From Alkalicoccus chagannorensis DSM 18086 (GTDB taxonomy: Bacteria > Bacillota > Bacilli > Bacillales > Salisediminibacteriaceae): a stretch of DNA of 64,000 bases. A model generated the notes under the pieces. The model worked only from the letters and a program-made list of their open reading frames with translations, made no database searches and was not told the DNA's origin. This document shows, in pieces, positions 42,131-52,251 of the stretch (its first letter is position 1; each line of letters starts with the position of its first letter). The position numbers and the translations under genes were made by a program. The stretch spans positions 1-64,000 of the forward strand of contig NZ_AUCK01000023.1 in the NCBI RefSeq assembly GCF_000429725.1, given 5' to 3'.

Positions 42131-43765
42131 GTGTCAAAACGAATAGATGAACATGGAATCTGGACAAAACAGCTTCACGCAGGTCAAGAACCGGATCCTG
42201 CAACAGGATCACGGGCGCTTCCGATTTACCAGACGACGTCCTATGTCTTTGATGATGCTGAACATGCCGAGCGTCTTTTTTCTCTGCAGGAGCCCGGTAA
42301 TATTTACAGCCGTATCATGAATCCTACCGTCGATGCGTTTGAGAAGCGGATGGCTGCGCTCGAAGACGGGGTTGGTGCACTTGGAACGAGTTCGGGAATG
42401 GCAGCCATTACGATGTCGATCCTCAATATTGCCGAGAGCGGAGACCATATCGTTGCAGCTTCGCACTTATACGGCGGCACCTACAACCTTTTCTCAACGA
42501 CGCTGCCGAAGTACGGCATTCACGTCTCGTTCGTCGATATCACGAGCCCGGAAGAGATTAAAGGCGCTATTCAGGAAAACACAAAAGCGGTTTTTGGGGA
42601 AACCATCGGCAACCCGGGGCTGCATGTCCTCGATTTCCATACGGTCAGTGACATTGCTCATGAAGCCGGCATCCCGCTGATCGTTGATAATACGTTCGGC
42701 ACACCGGCAGTATGCAGACCGCTGCAGCTCGGAGCGGATATCGTCGTCAACTCGGCAACCAAATGGATCGGCGGCCACGGAACGACCATTGGGGGCGTAG
42801 TGATTGACGGCGGCCGTTTTGAGTGGAGCAAGGAAAAATTTCCGCAGTTCCATGAGCCGGATGCCAGTTATAACGGACTTGTCTACAGCGATCTCGGGGA
42901 AATGGCCTTTATTCTCAAAATGCGCGTGCAGCTGCTTCGTGATATTGGTGCGACGATGACGCCGCAGAACGCCTTTTATCTCATGCAGGGGCTGGAGACG
43001 CTCAGCCTCCGTATGAAGCGGCACACCGAGAATGCATTGACGCTGGCGCGGAAGCTGACAGCTCATCCTGCCGTCAAATGGGTGAAATACCCTGGACTGG
43101 AGGAGCATCCATCGCATGACCTGGCAGAAAAATACCTCGATTTCGGACACGGTGCCATCGTGAATTTCGGGATAGACGGCGGAGTGGAAGCCGGGCGCGA
43201 ACTGATCCGCCACGTGCAGCTCTGGAGCCACGTTGCAAACGTTGGAGATGCGAAGAGCCTGATTATACATCCGGCCTCGACCACTCATCTGCAGTTGAGT
43301 CCGGAAGACCAGGAACGCTCCGGTGTGACGGATGATCTGGTACGACTTTCTGTCGGCCTGGAAGACACCGAGGATCTGTACGAGGATCTAAACATGGCGC
43401 TCGCAGAAGCAACGGGGAAAGCGGATGACGATGCAGGCAGAAGTCCTTATGAAGAAGCTGCAGGATCGGCCGTAGCGTATACGCAGGAAGGACCGCGCCG
43501 AAAAATTCTCGCTACCCTCAGCGCTGCGGATTCCTTGACGAAAAAATGGTCGAGACTTGGCTATCGGGTTGTTTTCGCCGGCGACAGCAGTTCCCTGCAG
43601 AAAATAAAAGACATGCCGGTCGATTATCTTTACGCGACGGAAGGGACAGATCAAGCACTGGAAGAAGCACTGCGCACCATCCATCCGACAGGAGTGATTC
43701 ATCAAGGGCAGACGTCGGTTCAGGCGAAAATCCCGGCGGGTGTTCATTCCATTATCGATCAATAA
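42131..43765 (+). CDS. O-acetylhomoserine sulfhydrylase (MetY) with extra C-terminal domain
   Basis: GTG 42131 follows AAAAAGGAG; the frame is open upstream but has no other start site. Residues 1-435 are a Cys/Met-metabolism PLP enzyme of the O-acetylhomoserine sulfhydrylase type: [48 protein letters not shown] lysine K211 in [16 protein letters not shown] and [12 protein letters not shown] further 110 residues follow, with a linker rich in Asp/Gly and a compact alpha/beta-looking part ([20 protein letters not shown] onward). The family normally ends near 430. The extra domain is unassigned, possibly Rossmann-like. Confidence 0.85.
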   Translation: MSKRIDEHGIWTKQLHAGQEPDPATGSRALPIYQTTSYVFDDAEHAERLFSLQEPGNIYSRIMNPTVDAFEKRMAALEDGVGALGTSSGMAAITMSILNIAESGDHIVAASHLYGGTYNLFSTTLPKYGIHVSFVDITSPEEIKGAIQENTKAVFGETIGNPGLHVLDFHTVSDIAHEAGIPLIVDNTFGTPAVCRPLQLGADIVVNSATKWIGGHGTTIGGVVIDGGRFEWSKEKFPQFHEPDASYNGLVYSDLGEMAFILKMRVQLLRDIGATMTPQNAFYLMQGLETLSLRMKRHTENALTLARKLTAHPAVKWVKYPGLEEHPSHDLAEKYLDFGHGAIVNFGIDGGVEAGRELIRHVQLWSHVANVGDAKSLIIHPASTTHLQLSPEDQERSGVTDDLVRLSVGLEDTEDLYEDLNMALAEATGKADDDAGRSPYEEAAGSAVAYTQEGPRRKILATLSAADSLTKKWSRLGYRVVFAGDSSSLQKIKDMPVDYLYATEGTDQALEEALRTIHPTGVIHQGQTSVQAKIPAGVHSIIDQ

Positions 43766-43831
43766 TGAGAAAAGCCTTCCCGCTTCCCTGTGGAAATATA
43801 GTATAATGGAAGCAGGGAAAGAGGGATCGTG

Positions 43832-44485
43832 ATGTGGAAGCTGATGCTGATCAGTACCTTGTTTACCGCCGTGCTAATCACTGGAGGCATGCTGCTCTGG
43901 CTGCAGGAAACGACGGGCGGCGTATTTGATCAGGAGGAAGAAGAAAACCGGACCGGAGTAAGCACGTCTTTTGAAGATGACTCCTATTATTATTTTCTGG
44001 ATCATGAGGAAGTGACGTATTTGATCGAGCGGGGCAGAGAAACCGTCGACGGATACGAATCCTATATGCTGCCGGTCGAATTTGACGGGCTCAGCAGCAC
44101 CGTTGCTTTTGCCTACGTGGAACCGCCGTCGCTGACCGTCGTAAAAGAGAGCAGAAGAATTCAGGATCACTATCAGCGGACACCGTCGGTGGAGGAATTG
44201 CAAGGAATGCTGATGGATCGGTTTCTCCCGATTCATCTCCGCTTTCACGAAAATCGGGCGTTTGTACACGAAGCTGAACTGGAGTCGGAAACTGGACGGA
44301 TTCAGCCGGTAGAAACCGATATTTCCGGCGGCGGGTCTATGCAGACGATGTATTTTTCGGTGGAGGATCTGCCATTTGAAGAAGAAGAAATCTCGCTGGT
44401 CGTAGAGGATGAGCTTTCCGATGATTTTATGAGGTACACGCTTCGATTCGCCGACTATCAGCGGGAGAGGGACGACAGCAGATAA
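43832..44485 (+). CDS. Hypothetical membrane-anchored extracytoplasmic protein
   Basis: The 217-residue product has one N-terminal membrane helix (about 5-25). An acidic extracytoplasmic part follows, with QEEEENRTG and strand-rich segments (YYYFLDHEEVTYLIERGR, VAFAYVEPPSLTVVKESRR). GTG 43829 is an alternative start. A TATAAT box lies close upstream inside an imperfect inverted repeat. I do not recognise a family. Confidence 0.7.
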   Translation: MWKLMLISTLFTAVLITGGMLLWLQETTGGVFDQEEEENRTGVSTSFEDDSYYYFLDHEEVTYLIERGRETVDGYESYMLPVEFDGLSSTVAFAYVEPPSLTVVKESRRIQDHYQRTPSVEELQGMLMDRFLPIHLRFHENRAFVHEAELESETGRIQPVETDISGGGSMQTMYFSVEDLPFEEEEISLVVEDELSDDFMRYTLRFADYQRERDDSR

Positions 44486-44486
44486 C

Positions 44487-44533
44487 AAACGGGAGAGGAG
44501 CCTGCAGAAGCGCGGCTCCTCTCCCGTTTCGTT
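44487..44533 (+). terminator. Terminator after 43832-44485
   Basis: AAACGGGAGAGGAGCC (44487-44502) pairs perfectly with 44514-44529, followed by CGTTTTC. Confidence 0.85.
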
Positions 44534-44656
44534 TTCAATGAAGAGGACAATCGTTCTCATCAAGCGAGGTCGTAGCTGTATCTGCTTCCAGTGACTTCGC
44601 CTCGGTCTCCTGGAGCGGCAGGCGGTTGTCTCAAGAACCCATCAACTTCCATCATA

Positions 44657-44700
44657 CAGAAGGCCCTCATCCCAAAATGGGGAGGGCCTCTTCTGTTCAA
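44657..44700. terminator. Second hairpin terminator
   Basis: ACAGAAGGCCCTC (44657-44669) pairs with 44683-44697 with a small bulge. It ends in TGTTC, and repeat copy A6 begins directly after it. Confidence 0.7.
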
Positions 44701-44752
44701 GTATAAGCATGTATAAGTTTTCTAAGGGTGACGGCCCTGTGCCGGCCATGTC
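44699..44752 (+). repeat. Interspersed repeat family A, copy A6 (5' part, diverged)
   Basis: AAGTATAAGCATGTATAAG, TTTTCT and GGGTGACGGCC are recognisable. The 3' arm is missing. Confidence 0.65.
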
Positions 44753-44842
44753 GGCTGCCTGTAAATAAGGTGTGCGGAGATCCTCTGTCTCAGCTGTCGG
44801 ATAGGCTCCACAAATCTCTGCGCAGATGCTGGCCATTCAGGT

Positions 44843-45346
44843 TTATCTCGACGAAGACTGCTTCTTTGCGTTCAGGAACCGCCGCTCAATCTCTTTTAGG
44901 CTGAGCGGGAGGACGTCATCTTTCATAATGAAGCTGTAGCCTCTGTGTTTCTTCACCCGTCCCGGAAGGCTCGACACGAGCTTAGGCCCCTTCGTTTCGA
45001 GATAGTGTGCTTTCTCATCCATATGGCTGATTTCAGCATAGTAGACGTTTTTTACGACGGTTTCCCGTCGTCCTTCCACTCGGTACTGGCCGACATAATG
45101 GAGCTGCTCCACCACGCCGCCGGTTTCTTCATACACTTCCCTGATCGCTGCCTCTTCCGCGTTTTCTCCGTCTTCCACTTTGCCGCCTGGAAATTCAATG
45201 CCCCGGGTGCCGTGTTTCGTCAACAGCCACTGATGATGAAAACGGGTAATCACCCAGACATGCTTCGGTTCTTTTGAAAAAGGAAGCCGGTGCGTAGAAA
45301 AGGTAACCTTGTTGTGATAAAAGTCTTTGAACACCCGGTCCTTCAT
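44843..45346 (-). CDS. ytkD: NUDIX hydrolase YtkD (nucleoside triphosphatase)
   Basis: ATG 45346 lies six bases after GGAGGG and overlaps the mobA stop by four bases. The 167-residue product has the Nudix box GGKVEDGENAEEAAIREVYE followed by ETGG (about 57-80) and the YtkD start KDRVFKDFYHNKVTFS. B. subtilis YtkD removes oxidised nucleoside triphosphates and can deprotect RNA 5' ends. Pairing with mobA appears local to this genome. Confidence 0.85.
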   Translation of the reverse strand: MKDRVFKDFYHNKVTFSTHRLPFSKEPKHVWVITRFHHQWLLTKHGTRGIEFPGGKVEDGENAEEAAIREVYEETGGVVEQLHYVGQYRVEGRRETVVKNVYYAEISHMDEKAHYLETKGPKLVSSLPGRVKKHRGYSFIMKDDVLPLSLKEIERRFLNAKKQSSSR

Positions 45347-45957
45347 CCTCGTTCCCTCCAATACGTCTGCATCTCTTCATATTCCTCCGGCCGGTTCATG
45401 TTAAAAAAAGAACGCTTGATGCTGTCGTTGGTGCATCCTGCCTGTTCCAGCTCTGATTCGCTGATACGAACGGTGTGCATCTGGTCGAATAGAGGTTTCA
45501 CCGCGCGGATGCCGGCATCGAGACTCGCTTTGACTGCGGGAAGGGTGCTTCGGCTGTAAACAGCGCAGAGCGGCTGGTCTCGTCCATCAATATGAGGAAG
45601 CAGGATATCAGCCTGCTTTTCGGCAGCTTGATGAATCATCCACTGCAGGATCCTCGGGTCGATCAGCGGCATGTCACACGCTGCGGTGACGTAATAGGAA
45701 GCGTCCACGGTCTCCATTCCCGTCTCGATGCCTGCAAGCGGCCCTTCATGCGGACGGAGATCCACGGTCACCCGCACTGGTAGAAAGGATAGTGCGTCAG
45801 GTTCATTGGCGATACATATTTGTTTTTCCGTTGTGTCCTGCAGCGTCTGCAGGACATGCCCAGCTGCTGTTTTGTCTCCAATCTGCAGCAGTGCTTTCAT
45901 GCTGCCCATCCTGGTCGATCGTCCGCCGGCCAGCAGAATCCCAGCTGTCTGCACCAT
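45343..45957 (-). CDS. mobA: Molybdenum cofactor guanylyltransferase MobA
   Basis: ATG 45957 follows CAGGGA; an in-frame ATG at 45987 has no ribosome binding site. The 204-residue product has the nucleotidyltransferase start AGILLAGGRSTRMGSMKALL, VTAACDMPLIDP (about 88-99, metal-binding Asp) and a C-terminal FFNMNRPEEYEE. MobA joins GMP to molybdopterin to make the bis-MGD cofactor. It is translationally coupled to ytkD. Confidence 0.87.
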   Translation of the reverse strand: MVQTAGILLAGGRSTRMGSMKALLQIGDKTAAGHVLQTLQDTTEKQICIANEPDALSFLPVRVTVDLRPHEGPLAGIETGMETVDASYYVTAACDMPLIDPRILQWMIHQAAEKQADILLPHIDGRDQPLCAVYSRSTLPAVKASLDAGIRAVKPLFDQMHTVRISESELEQAGCTNDSIKRSFFNMNRPEEYEEMQTYWRERG

Positions 45958-46139
45958 ACTATCCCTGCCTTCCTGCTTACTCTGCATCTATCGTATCGTA
46001 TTCGTCACACTTTTGTACACTCGAACGAGCTGATCCGGCATGCATCGCGTTCCCATGACGCGTCTTTCAGGAAAAGTTTCCGGTCGGAAGCGATACCGTG
46101 ATATAATATCAGACAGATGTTGATAATCGAGGTGAAGAC

Positions 46140-46931
46140 ATGCCAAAACAGAAGTTGATTGTGCTGATAGCCGGAGCGGTCGTTCTCGTCATTCTGTCTG
46201 CCGTGCTGATGCTGACAGAAGACGACAGGGAAGCTATGAACTCTGAGGATGAACCGCAGCTGGCGAACGAAGAGACAGCTTCCAGCGAACCGGCTGGAGA
46301 GACCGACGACGCAGGAGCGTCTTCGGGAAACGCAGTGAATATAGACAGTTCAGAACCACAGGAAGAGGAAGCCTCCATTTCTGAGGAGAGAGAAGAACAG
46401 CTGCGCGAAGCAGCGGAGGAAGCGCTGGACACGTTCACACCGGATGTGGAGGAACCATTTACGTATGAGGCATTTGAAGGCCAGGCGCTCGTACAGTCTT
46501 TATATCAGAGCGGACAGGAAGAAGGAGGCACGATCTCGGAAGACATGGAGACGAATGCAGAATGGCTGGCGGTGGAACTCTCCGCCTGGAGGGATCACGC
46601 AGAAGATGCGTACGGTTTTTCTTTTGATCAGGCCAGCTTTGAAGCCTATGTCGAAGAACAGGAGAATGTTTCCCTTGAAGGCAGTGCCGAAGTGATGGTG
46701 CTCGTGGATACACTGAACGAGGCAGAGAGCAGTCTCGGCGACCAGCAGCTGCATTATCAGTATGGTATTCCTTTCATCTGGCATGAGATTCAGGACGAAG
46801 CTGCCGGTGGAGAAAGTCCGGAAGCCACCACGGAACTGAACGCTCTCTTTTATGAAGAGCAGCAGGAAGTTTTTGAACGAATTCAGAGCGAGAACCCTGA
46901 TATGATGGAAGGGGAAACCCCTCCGGAATAA
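46140..46931 (+). CDS. Hypothetical membrane-anchored, highly acidic protein
   Basis: The 263-residue product has one N-terminal membrane helix (KLIVLIAGAVVLVILSAVLM, about 5-24). A disordered linker of Glu, Ser, Asp and Ala (about 28-98) and a folded acidic part (about 99-263, FTYEAFEGQALVQSLYQSG onward) follow. This looks like a secreted domain adapted to high salt. GAGGTG precedes the ATG, and a TATAAT box lies at 46102. The family is not recognised. Confidence 0.72.
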   Translation: MPKQKLIVLIAGAVVLVILSAVLMLTEDDREAMNSEDEPQLANEETASSEPAGETDDAGASSGNAVNIDSSEPQEEEASISEEREEQLREAAEEALDTFTPDVEEPFTYEAFEGQALVQSLYQSGQEEGGTISEDMETNAEWLAVELSAWRDHAEDAYGFSFDQASFEAYVEEQENVSLEGSAEVMVLVDTLNEAESSLGDQQLHYQYGIPFIWHEIQDEAAGGESPEATTELNALFYEEQQEVFERIQSENPDMMEGETPPE

Positions 46932-46947
46932 AAAAGGTTACAAACGT

Positions 46948-46989
46948 CGACATCACGCCGGAAGTGGGCCCGCTTCCGGCGTGATGTCG
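46948..46989. terminator. Terminator after 46140-46931
   Basis: CGACATCACGCCGGAAG (46948-46964) pairs perfectly with 46973-46989, and TTGGTGT follows. It lies between converging genes. Confidence 0.8.
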
Positions 46990-47052
46990 TTGGTGTAACG
47001 GTGTTTCGTTACAGGCTCTCCTTTGCAGAGGCCCGCTGCGACGGTTTTCCGC

Positions 47053-48636
47053 CTATCGATACAAAGGACCGCCATGCAGAATGTCGGTGCTCACGTCACG
47101 AAAACGAGTGAAGTTGTGGTGAAAGTCGGAGGCCAGCTTCTTTGCTGCCTTCTCGTAATCCGCTGTGTTGTCCCACATTAAGCGGGGCTGCAGTATTTCA
47201 GCTGGAACGTCTGGACAGCTGGCAGGGATGTCGAATCCGAAAATGTCGTCTGTAATCACGGCGGTGTGACTCAGAGAGCCGGCAAGGGCTGCTTCCACCA
47301 TCGCCCGGGTAAAGGAGAGCTTCATTCTGGATCCTGTCCCATAAGGGCCGCCGGTCCAGCCGGTATTGACCAGGTAGACTGCCGTGTCATGCTGTTCCAT
47401 TTTTTCACCGAGCATCGAAGCGTATTCCTGCGGGGCCCGTGGTAAAAAAGGAGAGCCGAAGCAAGGGGAGAAGACTGGTTCGGGCTGCGTGACGCCGCGC
47501 TCGGTCCCGGCGAGTTTACTCGTATAGCCGGAAAGAAAGTGATACATCGCCTGACTCCGGTTCAAACGGCTGATCGGAGGAAGTACTCCGGTAGCATCCG
47601 CTGTTAGAAAGAGAATCACTTCAGGATGACCTGCCGTCGACGGCTGGACTGCAGAAGGAATGAACGTCAGAGGATAAGCGGCACGAGTATTTTCCGTTCT
47701 GCTTTTATCTTTGTAATCCGGACGGCCCTGGCTGTCGAGCTGAACATTTTCGAGAACAGCGCCGAATTTGACTGCCTGATAGATATCCGGTTCCTGCACG
47801 GGATCCAGGTCAATGCATTTGGCATAGCAGCCGCCCTCCACGTTAAAAATGCCGTTATTGGACCAGCCGTGTTCATCATCTCCGATCAGGGCCCGGCCGG
47901 GAGAAGCGGACAAGGTCGTTTTACCAGTTCCCGACAGGCCGAAGAACAATGCGCTGCGACCATGATCATCCACGTTCGCGGAACAGTGCATCGGGAGTAC
48001 GCCTTCCGGCGGCAGCAGTTCATTCATCACCGAGAACACCGCTTTTTTCATTTCCCCGGCGTAAGAAGTACCTCCAATCAGGATCGTGCGCTCTGAAAAG
48101 GAAATTAGAATGAAGGCGCGTCCTCCAGTGCCATCCTTGTCCGGGTCTGCCTCCACCCCCGGCGCGGACAGGATGGTGAATCCTTCCATCGACGCTTCTC
48201 CTTCCTCTTCTTCCGGCCGGAGAAAGAGCTGTCGTGCAAAAAGCTGATGCCAGGCAAATTCATTCACGACAGTGAGCGGCATGCGGTGATTCGGATCGGC
48301 TCCCGCGGCCGCCTCGCGGGTGTACACAGCGCTGCAGCTGCTGAGATAATCGAGTACGCGCTGTTTCAGGTGATGGAAGGTGCTGCTCGATATCGGACGG
48401 TTGACCTCGCCCCAGTCGATATGGTCCGTAAACCCGGGCTCTTCCACGAGGAAACGCTCCTTGGGAGAACGTCCTGTATATTCGCCCGTCTGCGCTGTCA
48501 GCGCTCCTTCTTCGGAAAGGGCAGCTTCTCCCCGGATGATACTCTCCTCCACCAGCCGTGCAGTGCTGAGCTGATGATAAACATGCGGACTCCGGAGCAG
48601 TGTATCCAGTGCCAGTCTTCCGTGATCGATACTCAT
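47053..48636 (-). CDS. pckA: Phosphoenolpyruvate carboxykinase (ATP)
   Basis: The 527-residue product converts oxaloacetate to phosphoenolpyruvate in gluconeogenesis. It has [18 protein letters not shown], the P-loop [18 protein letters not shown] (about 230-247), the metal-binding [20 protein letters not shown] and [12 protein letters not shown]. The length is normal. It is divergent from metK, as in B. subtilis. Confidence 0.95.
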   Translation of the reverse strand: MSIDHGRLALDTLLRSPHVYHQLSTARLVEESIIRGEAALSEEGALTAQTGEYTGRSPKERFLVEEPGFTDHIDWGEVNRPISSSTFHHLKQRVLDYLSSCSAVYTREAAAGADPNHRMPLTVVNEFAWHQLFARQLFLRPEEEEGEASMEGFTILSAPGVEADPDKDGTGGRAFILISFSERTILIGGTSYAGEMKKAVFSVMNELLPPEGVLPMHCSANVDDHGRSALFFGLSGTGKTTLSASPGRALIGDDEHGWSNNGIFNVEGGCYAKCIDLDPVQEPDIYQAVKFGAVLENVQLDSQGRPDYKDKSRTENTRAAYPLTFIPSAVQPSTAGHPEVILFLTADATGVLPPISRLNRSQAMYHFLSGYTSKLAGTERGVTQPEPVFSPCFGSPFLPRAPQEYASMLGEKMEQHDTAVYLVNTGWTGGPYGTGSRMKLSFTRAMVEAALAGSLSHTAVITDDIFGFDIPASCPDVPAEILQPRLMWDNTADYEKAAKKLASDFHHNFTRFRDVSTDILHGGPLYR

Positions 48637-48930
48637 GCTATCCCTGCTTTCCTGATTAGTATGTCATATACTTTATTTATAACATACAATTGAGGGTTTG
48701 TGACCGCTTTCTTGATTTTTCTGCTGCGGGTTTCTTTATAGACTCCGAATGACATTCGGTCCCGGAGACGCCCGGTTCAAGCATGCTGTGTATAACACAA
48801 TCCGCTCTCTTCAACATGAAGAAACGAGGAAAAAGAAACGTTGATGGGCAGTCATGATATGCCGGCTTTAAGAGGGGGTGTTTTTGTTGACAGGAGACGT
48901 CTTTTTGGTTATCATTCTTCAAAGCGGATA

Positions 48931-49099
48931 CTCTTATCCCGAGCTGGCGGAGGGACAGGCCCGACGAAGCCCGGCAACCATCATCAGTACCATTGCGATG
49001 AACGGTGCTAACCTGCAGGACCATGCGTCCTGAACGATAAGAGGTGAAAGGATACGTTATCAGCCTTCTCCTCATACCGACTGGAGAGAGGCTTTTTTT
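48931..49099 (+). promoter_or_regulatory. SAM-I riboswitch (S-box) upstream of metK
   Basis: The aptamer is closed by P1 arms CTCTTATC (48931-48938) and GATAAGAG (49036-49043). It contains the S-box core GGAGGGAC, GCCCGACGAAGCCCGGCAA and GGTGCTAACC. The expression platform is a terminator with AGCCTTCTCC (49062-49071) pairing to GGAGAGAGGCT (49083-49093) and a long T-run. High SAM should therefore stop transcription into metK. Confidence 0.93.
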
Positions 49100-49199
49100 A
49101 TGAACCGGAGACGATCCGGCATAGAAACGACCTCACCACCATCAATAGGAACACCGATGGGACTTGGAGTGCCGTAATTTGATTGAGGAGGACTTCATC

Positions 49200-50411
49200 A
49201 TGGCAGGAAAAACCAGACTGTTTACATCCGAATCTGTGACGGAAGGTCACCCGGACAAAATCTGTGACCAGATTTCGGACTCTATTCTAGATGAGATTAT
49301 GAAAAGCGATCCGAATGCACGAGTAGCATGTGAAACATCAGTAAATACAGGCCTCGTACTTGTTGCAGGAGAAATTACTACATCTACGTACGTGGACATT
49401 CCGAGAGTGGTTCGGGAAACGTTGAAGGATATTGGCTACGTCCGGGCGAAATACGGCTTTGACTATGAAACTTGTGCGGTACTGACCTCGATTGATGAGC
49501 AGTCTGCGGATATTGCACAGGGCGTCGACGAAGCGCTTGAATCCCGCGAAGGTCAAATGACAGAGGAAGAGCTCGAGTCGATCGGCGCCGGGGACCAGGG
49601 CCTTATGTTCGGCTATGCTGACAATCAGACACCGGAACTGATGCCGCTGCCGATCTCTCTCTCCCATAAGCTGGCACGACGGCTGATGGAAGTCAGAAAA
49701 GACGGTACCGTGGAATATCTGCGACCGGACGGAAAAGTGCAGGTGACAGTGGAATATGATGAGCAGCAGCAGCCGCTCCGTGTGGACACCATTGTTATAT
49801 CCACGCAGCACCATGCTGAAATCGAACTGGATCAGATCAAAGAAGATATGCATGAACACGTCATTAAACCGATGGTGGATGCTTCTCTGCTCGATGATCA
49901 GACGAAATACTTCATCAACCCGACCGGGCGTTTCGTTATCGGCGGACCGCAGGGTGATGCAGGTCTGACCGGAAGGAAGATCATCGTCGACACGTACGGG
50001 GGATATGCCCGGCACGGAGGAGGCGCGTTCTCAGGGAAAGATGCGACGAAAGTGGACCGTTCAGCTGCCTACGCCTCGAGGTATGTAGCGAAGAACATCG
50101 TTGCTGCAGGCCTTGCCGACCGCTGTGAAGTACAGCTCGCGTATGCAATCGGCGTGGCGCAGCCGGTGTCGATCGCAATCGACACATTTGATACTGGTAG
50201 CGTATCGGAGGAAGTACTCGTCCAGGTGGTTCGGGACAACTTTGATCTGCGCCCTGCCGGCATCATTAAAATGCTGGATCTGCGTCGTCCTATCTATAAG
50301 CAAACAGCCGCCTATGGTCATTTCGGCCGTACGGATATTGAACTCCCATGGGAGAAAACAGACAAAGCGGAAGCATTGAAAGAACAGGCAGCTGCAGCCG
50401 AGCGGGCGTGA
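49200..50411 (+). CDS. metK: S-adenosylmethionine synthetase
   Basis: ATG 49200 follows GAGGAGG; an in-frame ATG at 49164 is inside the leader. The 403-residue product makes SAM from methionine and ATP. It shows [31 protein letters not shown] (about 117-128) and [19 protein letters not shown] (about 272-290). The preceding SAM-I riboswitch gives feedback control. Confidence 0.97.
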   Translation: MAGKTRLFTSESVTEGHPDKICDQISDSILDEIMKSDPNARVACETSVNTGLVLVAGEITTSTYVDIPRVVRETLKDIGYVRAKYGFDYETCAVLTSIDEQSADIAQGVDEALESREGQMTEEELESIGAGDQGLMFGYADNQTPELMPLPISLSHKLARRLMEVRKDGTVEYLRPDGKVQVTVEYDEQQQPLRVDTIVISTQHHAEIELDQIKEDMHEHVIKPMVDASLLDDQTKYFINPTGRFVIGGPQGDAGLTGRKIIVDTYGGYARHGGGAFSGKDATKVDRSAAYASRYVAKNIVAAGLADRCEVQLAYAIGVAQPVSIAIDTFDTGSVSEEVLVQVVRDNFDLRPAGIIKMLDLRRPIYKQTAAYGHFGRTDIELPWEKTDKAEALKEQAAAAERA

Positions 50412-50463
50412 GCCTGAAGGAAACATACGCACGTCCATTCATGTTCGTGCCTGCAGAAAAGAA

Positions 50464-50506
50464 AACACTCCTGGTGATCCATACGATCACTGGGAGTGTT
50501 TTTTTG
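50464..50506 (+). terminator. Terminator after metK
   Basis: AACACTCCTGGTGATC (50464-50479) pairs with 50485-50500, followed by TTTTT. Repeat copy A7 starts directly afterwards. Confidence 0.9.
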
Positions 50507-50508
50507 TT

Positions 50509-50632
50509 CAAGTATAAGTTTTCATACAGGGTGGCGGCGCAGCCGGCTGCTCGGGACGCATGAAGAACTTCTGCTTCCCTTAAAGAATCTGTGGTATACG
50601 GCGTTCCGATCAACAGGCGCTCTGCGCTTTAG
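50509..50632 (+). repeat. Interspersed repeat family A, copy A7
   Basis: AAGTATAAGTTTTCATACAG and GGTGGCGGCG are present. A variable middle with partial pairing follows, then GGCGTTCCGATCAACAGGCG and CTCTGCGCTTT. The 3' hairpin is slightly decayed. Confidence 0.8.
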
Positions 50633-50748
50633 GTTTTCCTGCTTTCAATCTGCCAGCGGAACGCTGGAAGCGGCTGTGTCGATGGCATCAACACGGTCAC
50701 CCGATTCGATTACTTCGTCTGACAGCACCCCGGGTACGGTTGCTGCCG

Positions 50749-51285
50749 TCAGCTTGATGGAGGCTGATAGCCAGCCTGCATTTGTTTATAAATCTGGCCT
50801 TTTTCGACGTAGGAATCGCGGATACGATCCATCTCCGCCTTGTCCTCGTCGGTTAAGTCCCGGACGACGCGGGCCGGCCTGCCGAGCGCGAGCGTGCCGG
50901 AAGGGATCTCGGTTCCAGGTGTAACGAGGCTGCCAGCTCCGATAAAAGCGCCTTCGCCGATTTCAGCTCCATCCAGAACCGTTGAGCCCATCCCGATTAA
51001 CGCGCTGCGGTGAATCGTGCAGCTGTGCAGCATGCACTGGTGTCCAACGGTGACCCCTTCTGCCAGATGGAGGGGCAGGCCGGGACTCTGATGGAGCAGG
51101 CTCTGGTCCTGAATGTTGACGTTTTTTTCAATGACGGTCGGTGCCACATCACCACGGATCACCGTGTGGTACCAGATGCTTACCTGTTCATGAATGGTGA
51201 CATCGCCGGTGATGACTGCGTTCTCAGCTATGTATGCGCTCTCATCAATGGCTGGTGCTTTTCCTTTGTATGGATACTGCAGCAT
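50749..51285 (-). CDS. ytoA: Gamma-carbonic anhydrase-family protein YtoA
   Basis: The 178-residue product is a left-handed beta-helix protein with hexapeptide repeats (IAENAVITGDVTIHEQVSIW, VIRGDVAPTVI). It has histidines in QSLLHQSPG, VGHQCMLHSC that fit metal ligands. B. subtilis YtoA is the orthologue by sequence and by its place beside ytpA. Enzyme activity is unproven for this branch. Confidence 0.87.
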   Translation of the reverse strand: MLQYPYKGKAPAIDESAYIAENAVITGDVTIHEQVSIWYHTVIRGDVAPTVIEKNVNIQDQSLLHQSPGLPLHLAEGVTVGHQCMLHSCTIHRSALIGMGSTVLDGAEIGEGAFIGAGSLVTPGTEIPSGTLALGRPARVVRDLTDEDKAEMDRIRDSYVEKGQIYKQMQAGYQPPSS

Positions 51286-51417
51286 AGGTATGCCTCCTTG
51301 ATCAACGTATGGTATCTACTTTATCATAATTTTCCTCCAGAAGGAAAAGCACGACTGCTTGACTACAGGAAAAGGTTTAGGAGATGATAGCTTCAGATAC
51401 GAAGGAGGGACTTTTTC

Positions 51418-52251
51418 ATGTGGCACTGGGAAGCAGAAGGAGAAGCGAAAGCGGTCATTGTCCTTGTACATGGCGCTGGAGAGTATCATGGACGCTACGA
51501 ACGGACCATCGACATGATGCGGCAGCAGCAGTTTCACGTCGTGATGGGAGACCTGCCGGGGCAGGGAACAACGCCGGGACCGAGAGGCCACGTCGAAACC
51601 TTTCAGCAGTACATACAGCAGGTGCGGACGTGGGTGCTTCAGGCGGGGGCGTATGATCTGCCCGTGATCTTGTTCGGACACAGCATGGGTGGATTGATCA
51701 GCACAGAAGTCGTTCGTTCCATGCCGGAGCGGGAACGGCCGGACATGCTGCTGCTCTCTTCTCCGTGCTTCGGTCTCGTGCAGCAGCAGCCGCTGGTCAA
51801 ACGGGCGGCGGCCGGTCTGCTGGCTAAAGTGGCACCGAGGACGATGTTCCCGAACGGGCTTGAATCCGGCAGCGGGACTCGAGATGACTGGATGAGAACG
51901 CGGGATCAGACGGATGATCTGCTCATCAAGAAGGTCAGCGCGCGCTGGTATAAAGAACTCGTTACTGCTATGGCACGCGCGCATGAGGAAGCGTCCGTCA
52001 TGCCGGAGATTCCTATCTATGTCACGCAGGGCGGAGAAGACCGGATTGTAGATAAAAAAGAGGTACGGCGCTGGTTTGACGCCGTACCGGTTCTGGAGAA
52101 GGCATATAAAGAATGGCCGGGCCTTTATCACGAAGTGCTGAACGAACCGGAGCGTGAAGCTGTGCTGACCCATCTGCTCGGCTACGTGACGACCCAGCTG
52201 GCGGTTCAGCGTTTTTCCACGACCGTCACAAAGGGAGCAGCATTGCGCTGA
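51418..52251 (+). CDS. ytpA: Alpha/beta hydrolase, lysophospholipase type (YtpA)
   Basis: The 277-residue product has LVHGAGEYHGRYERT (about 19-33), the nucleophile elbow FGHSMGG (about 86-92), an acid in TQGGEDRIVD and a catalytic His in LYHEVLNEPER. B. subtilis YtpA is a phospholipase linked to bacilysocin formation. GGAGGG precedes the ATG. The last 46 bases overlap ytqB tail to tail. Confidence 0.87.
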   Translation: MWHWEAEGEAKAVIVLVHGAGEYHGRYERTIDMMRQQQFHVVMGDLPGQGTTPGPRGHVETFQQYIQQVRTWVLQAGAYDLPVILFGHSMGGLISTEVVRSMPERERPDMLLLSSPCFGLVQQQPLVKRAAAGLLAKVAPRTMFPNGLESGSGTRDDWMRTRDQTDDLLIKKVSARWYKELVTAMARAHEEASVMPEIPIYVTQGGEDRIVDKKEVRRWFDAVPVLEKAYKEWPGLYHEVLNEPEREAVLTHLLGYVTTQLAVQRFSTTVTKGAALR

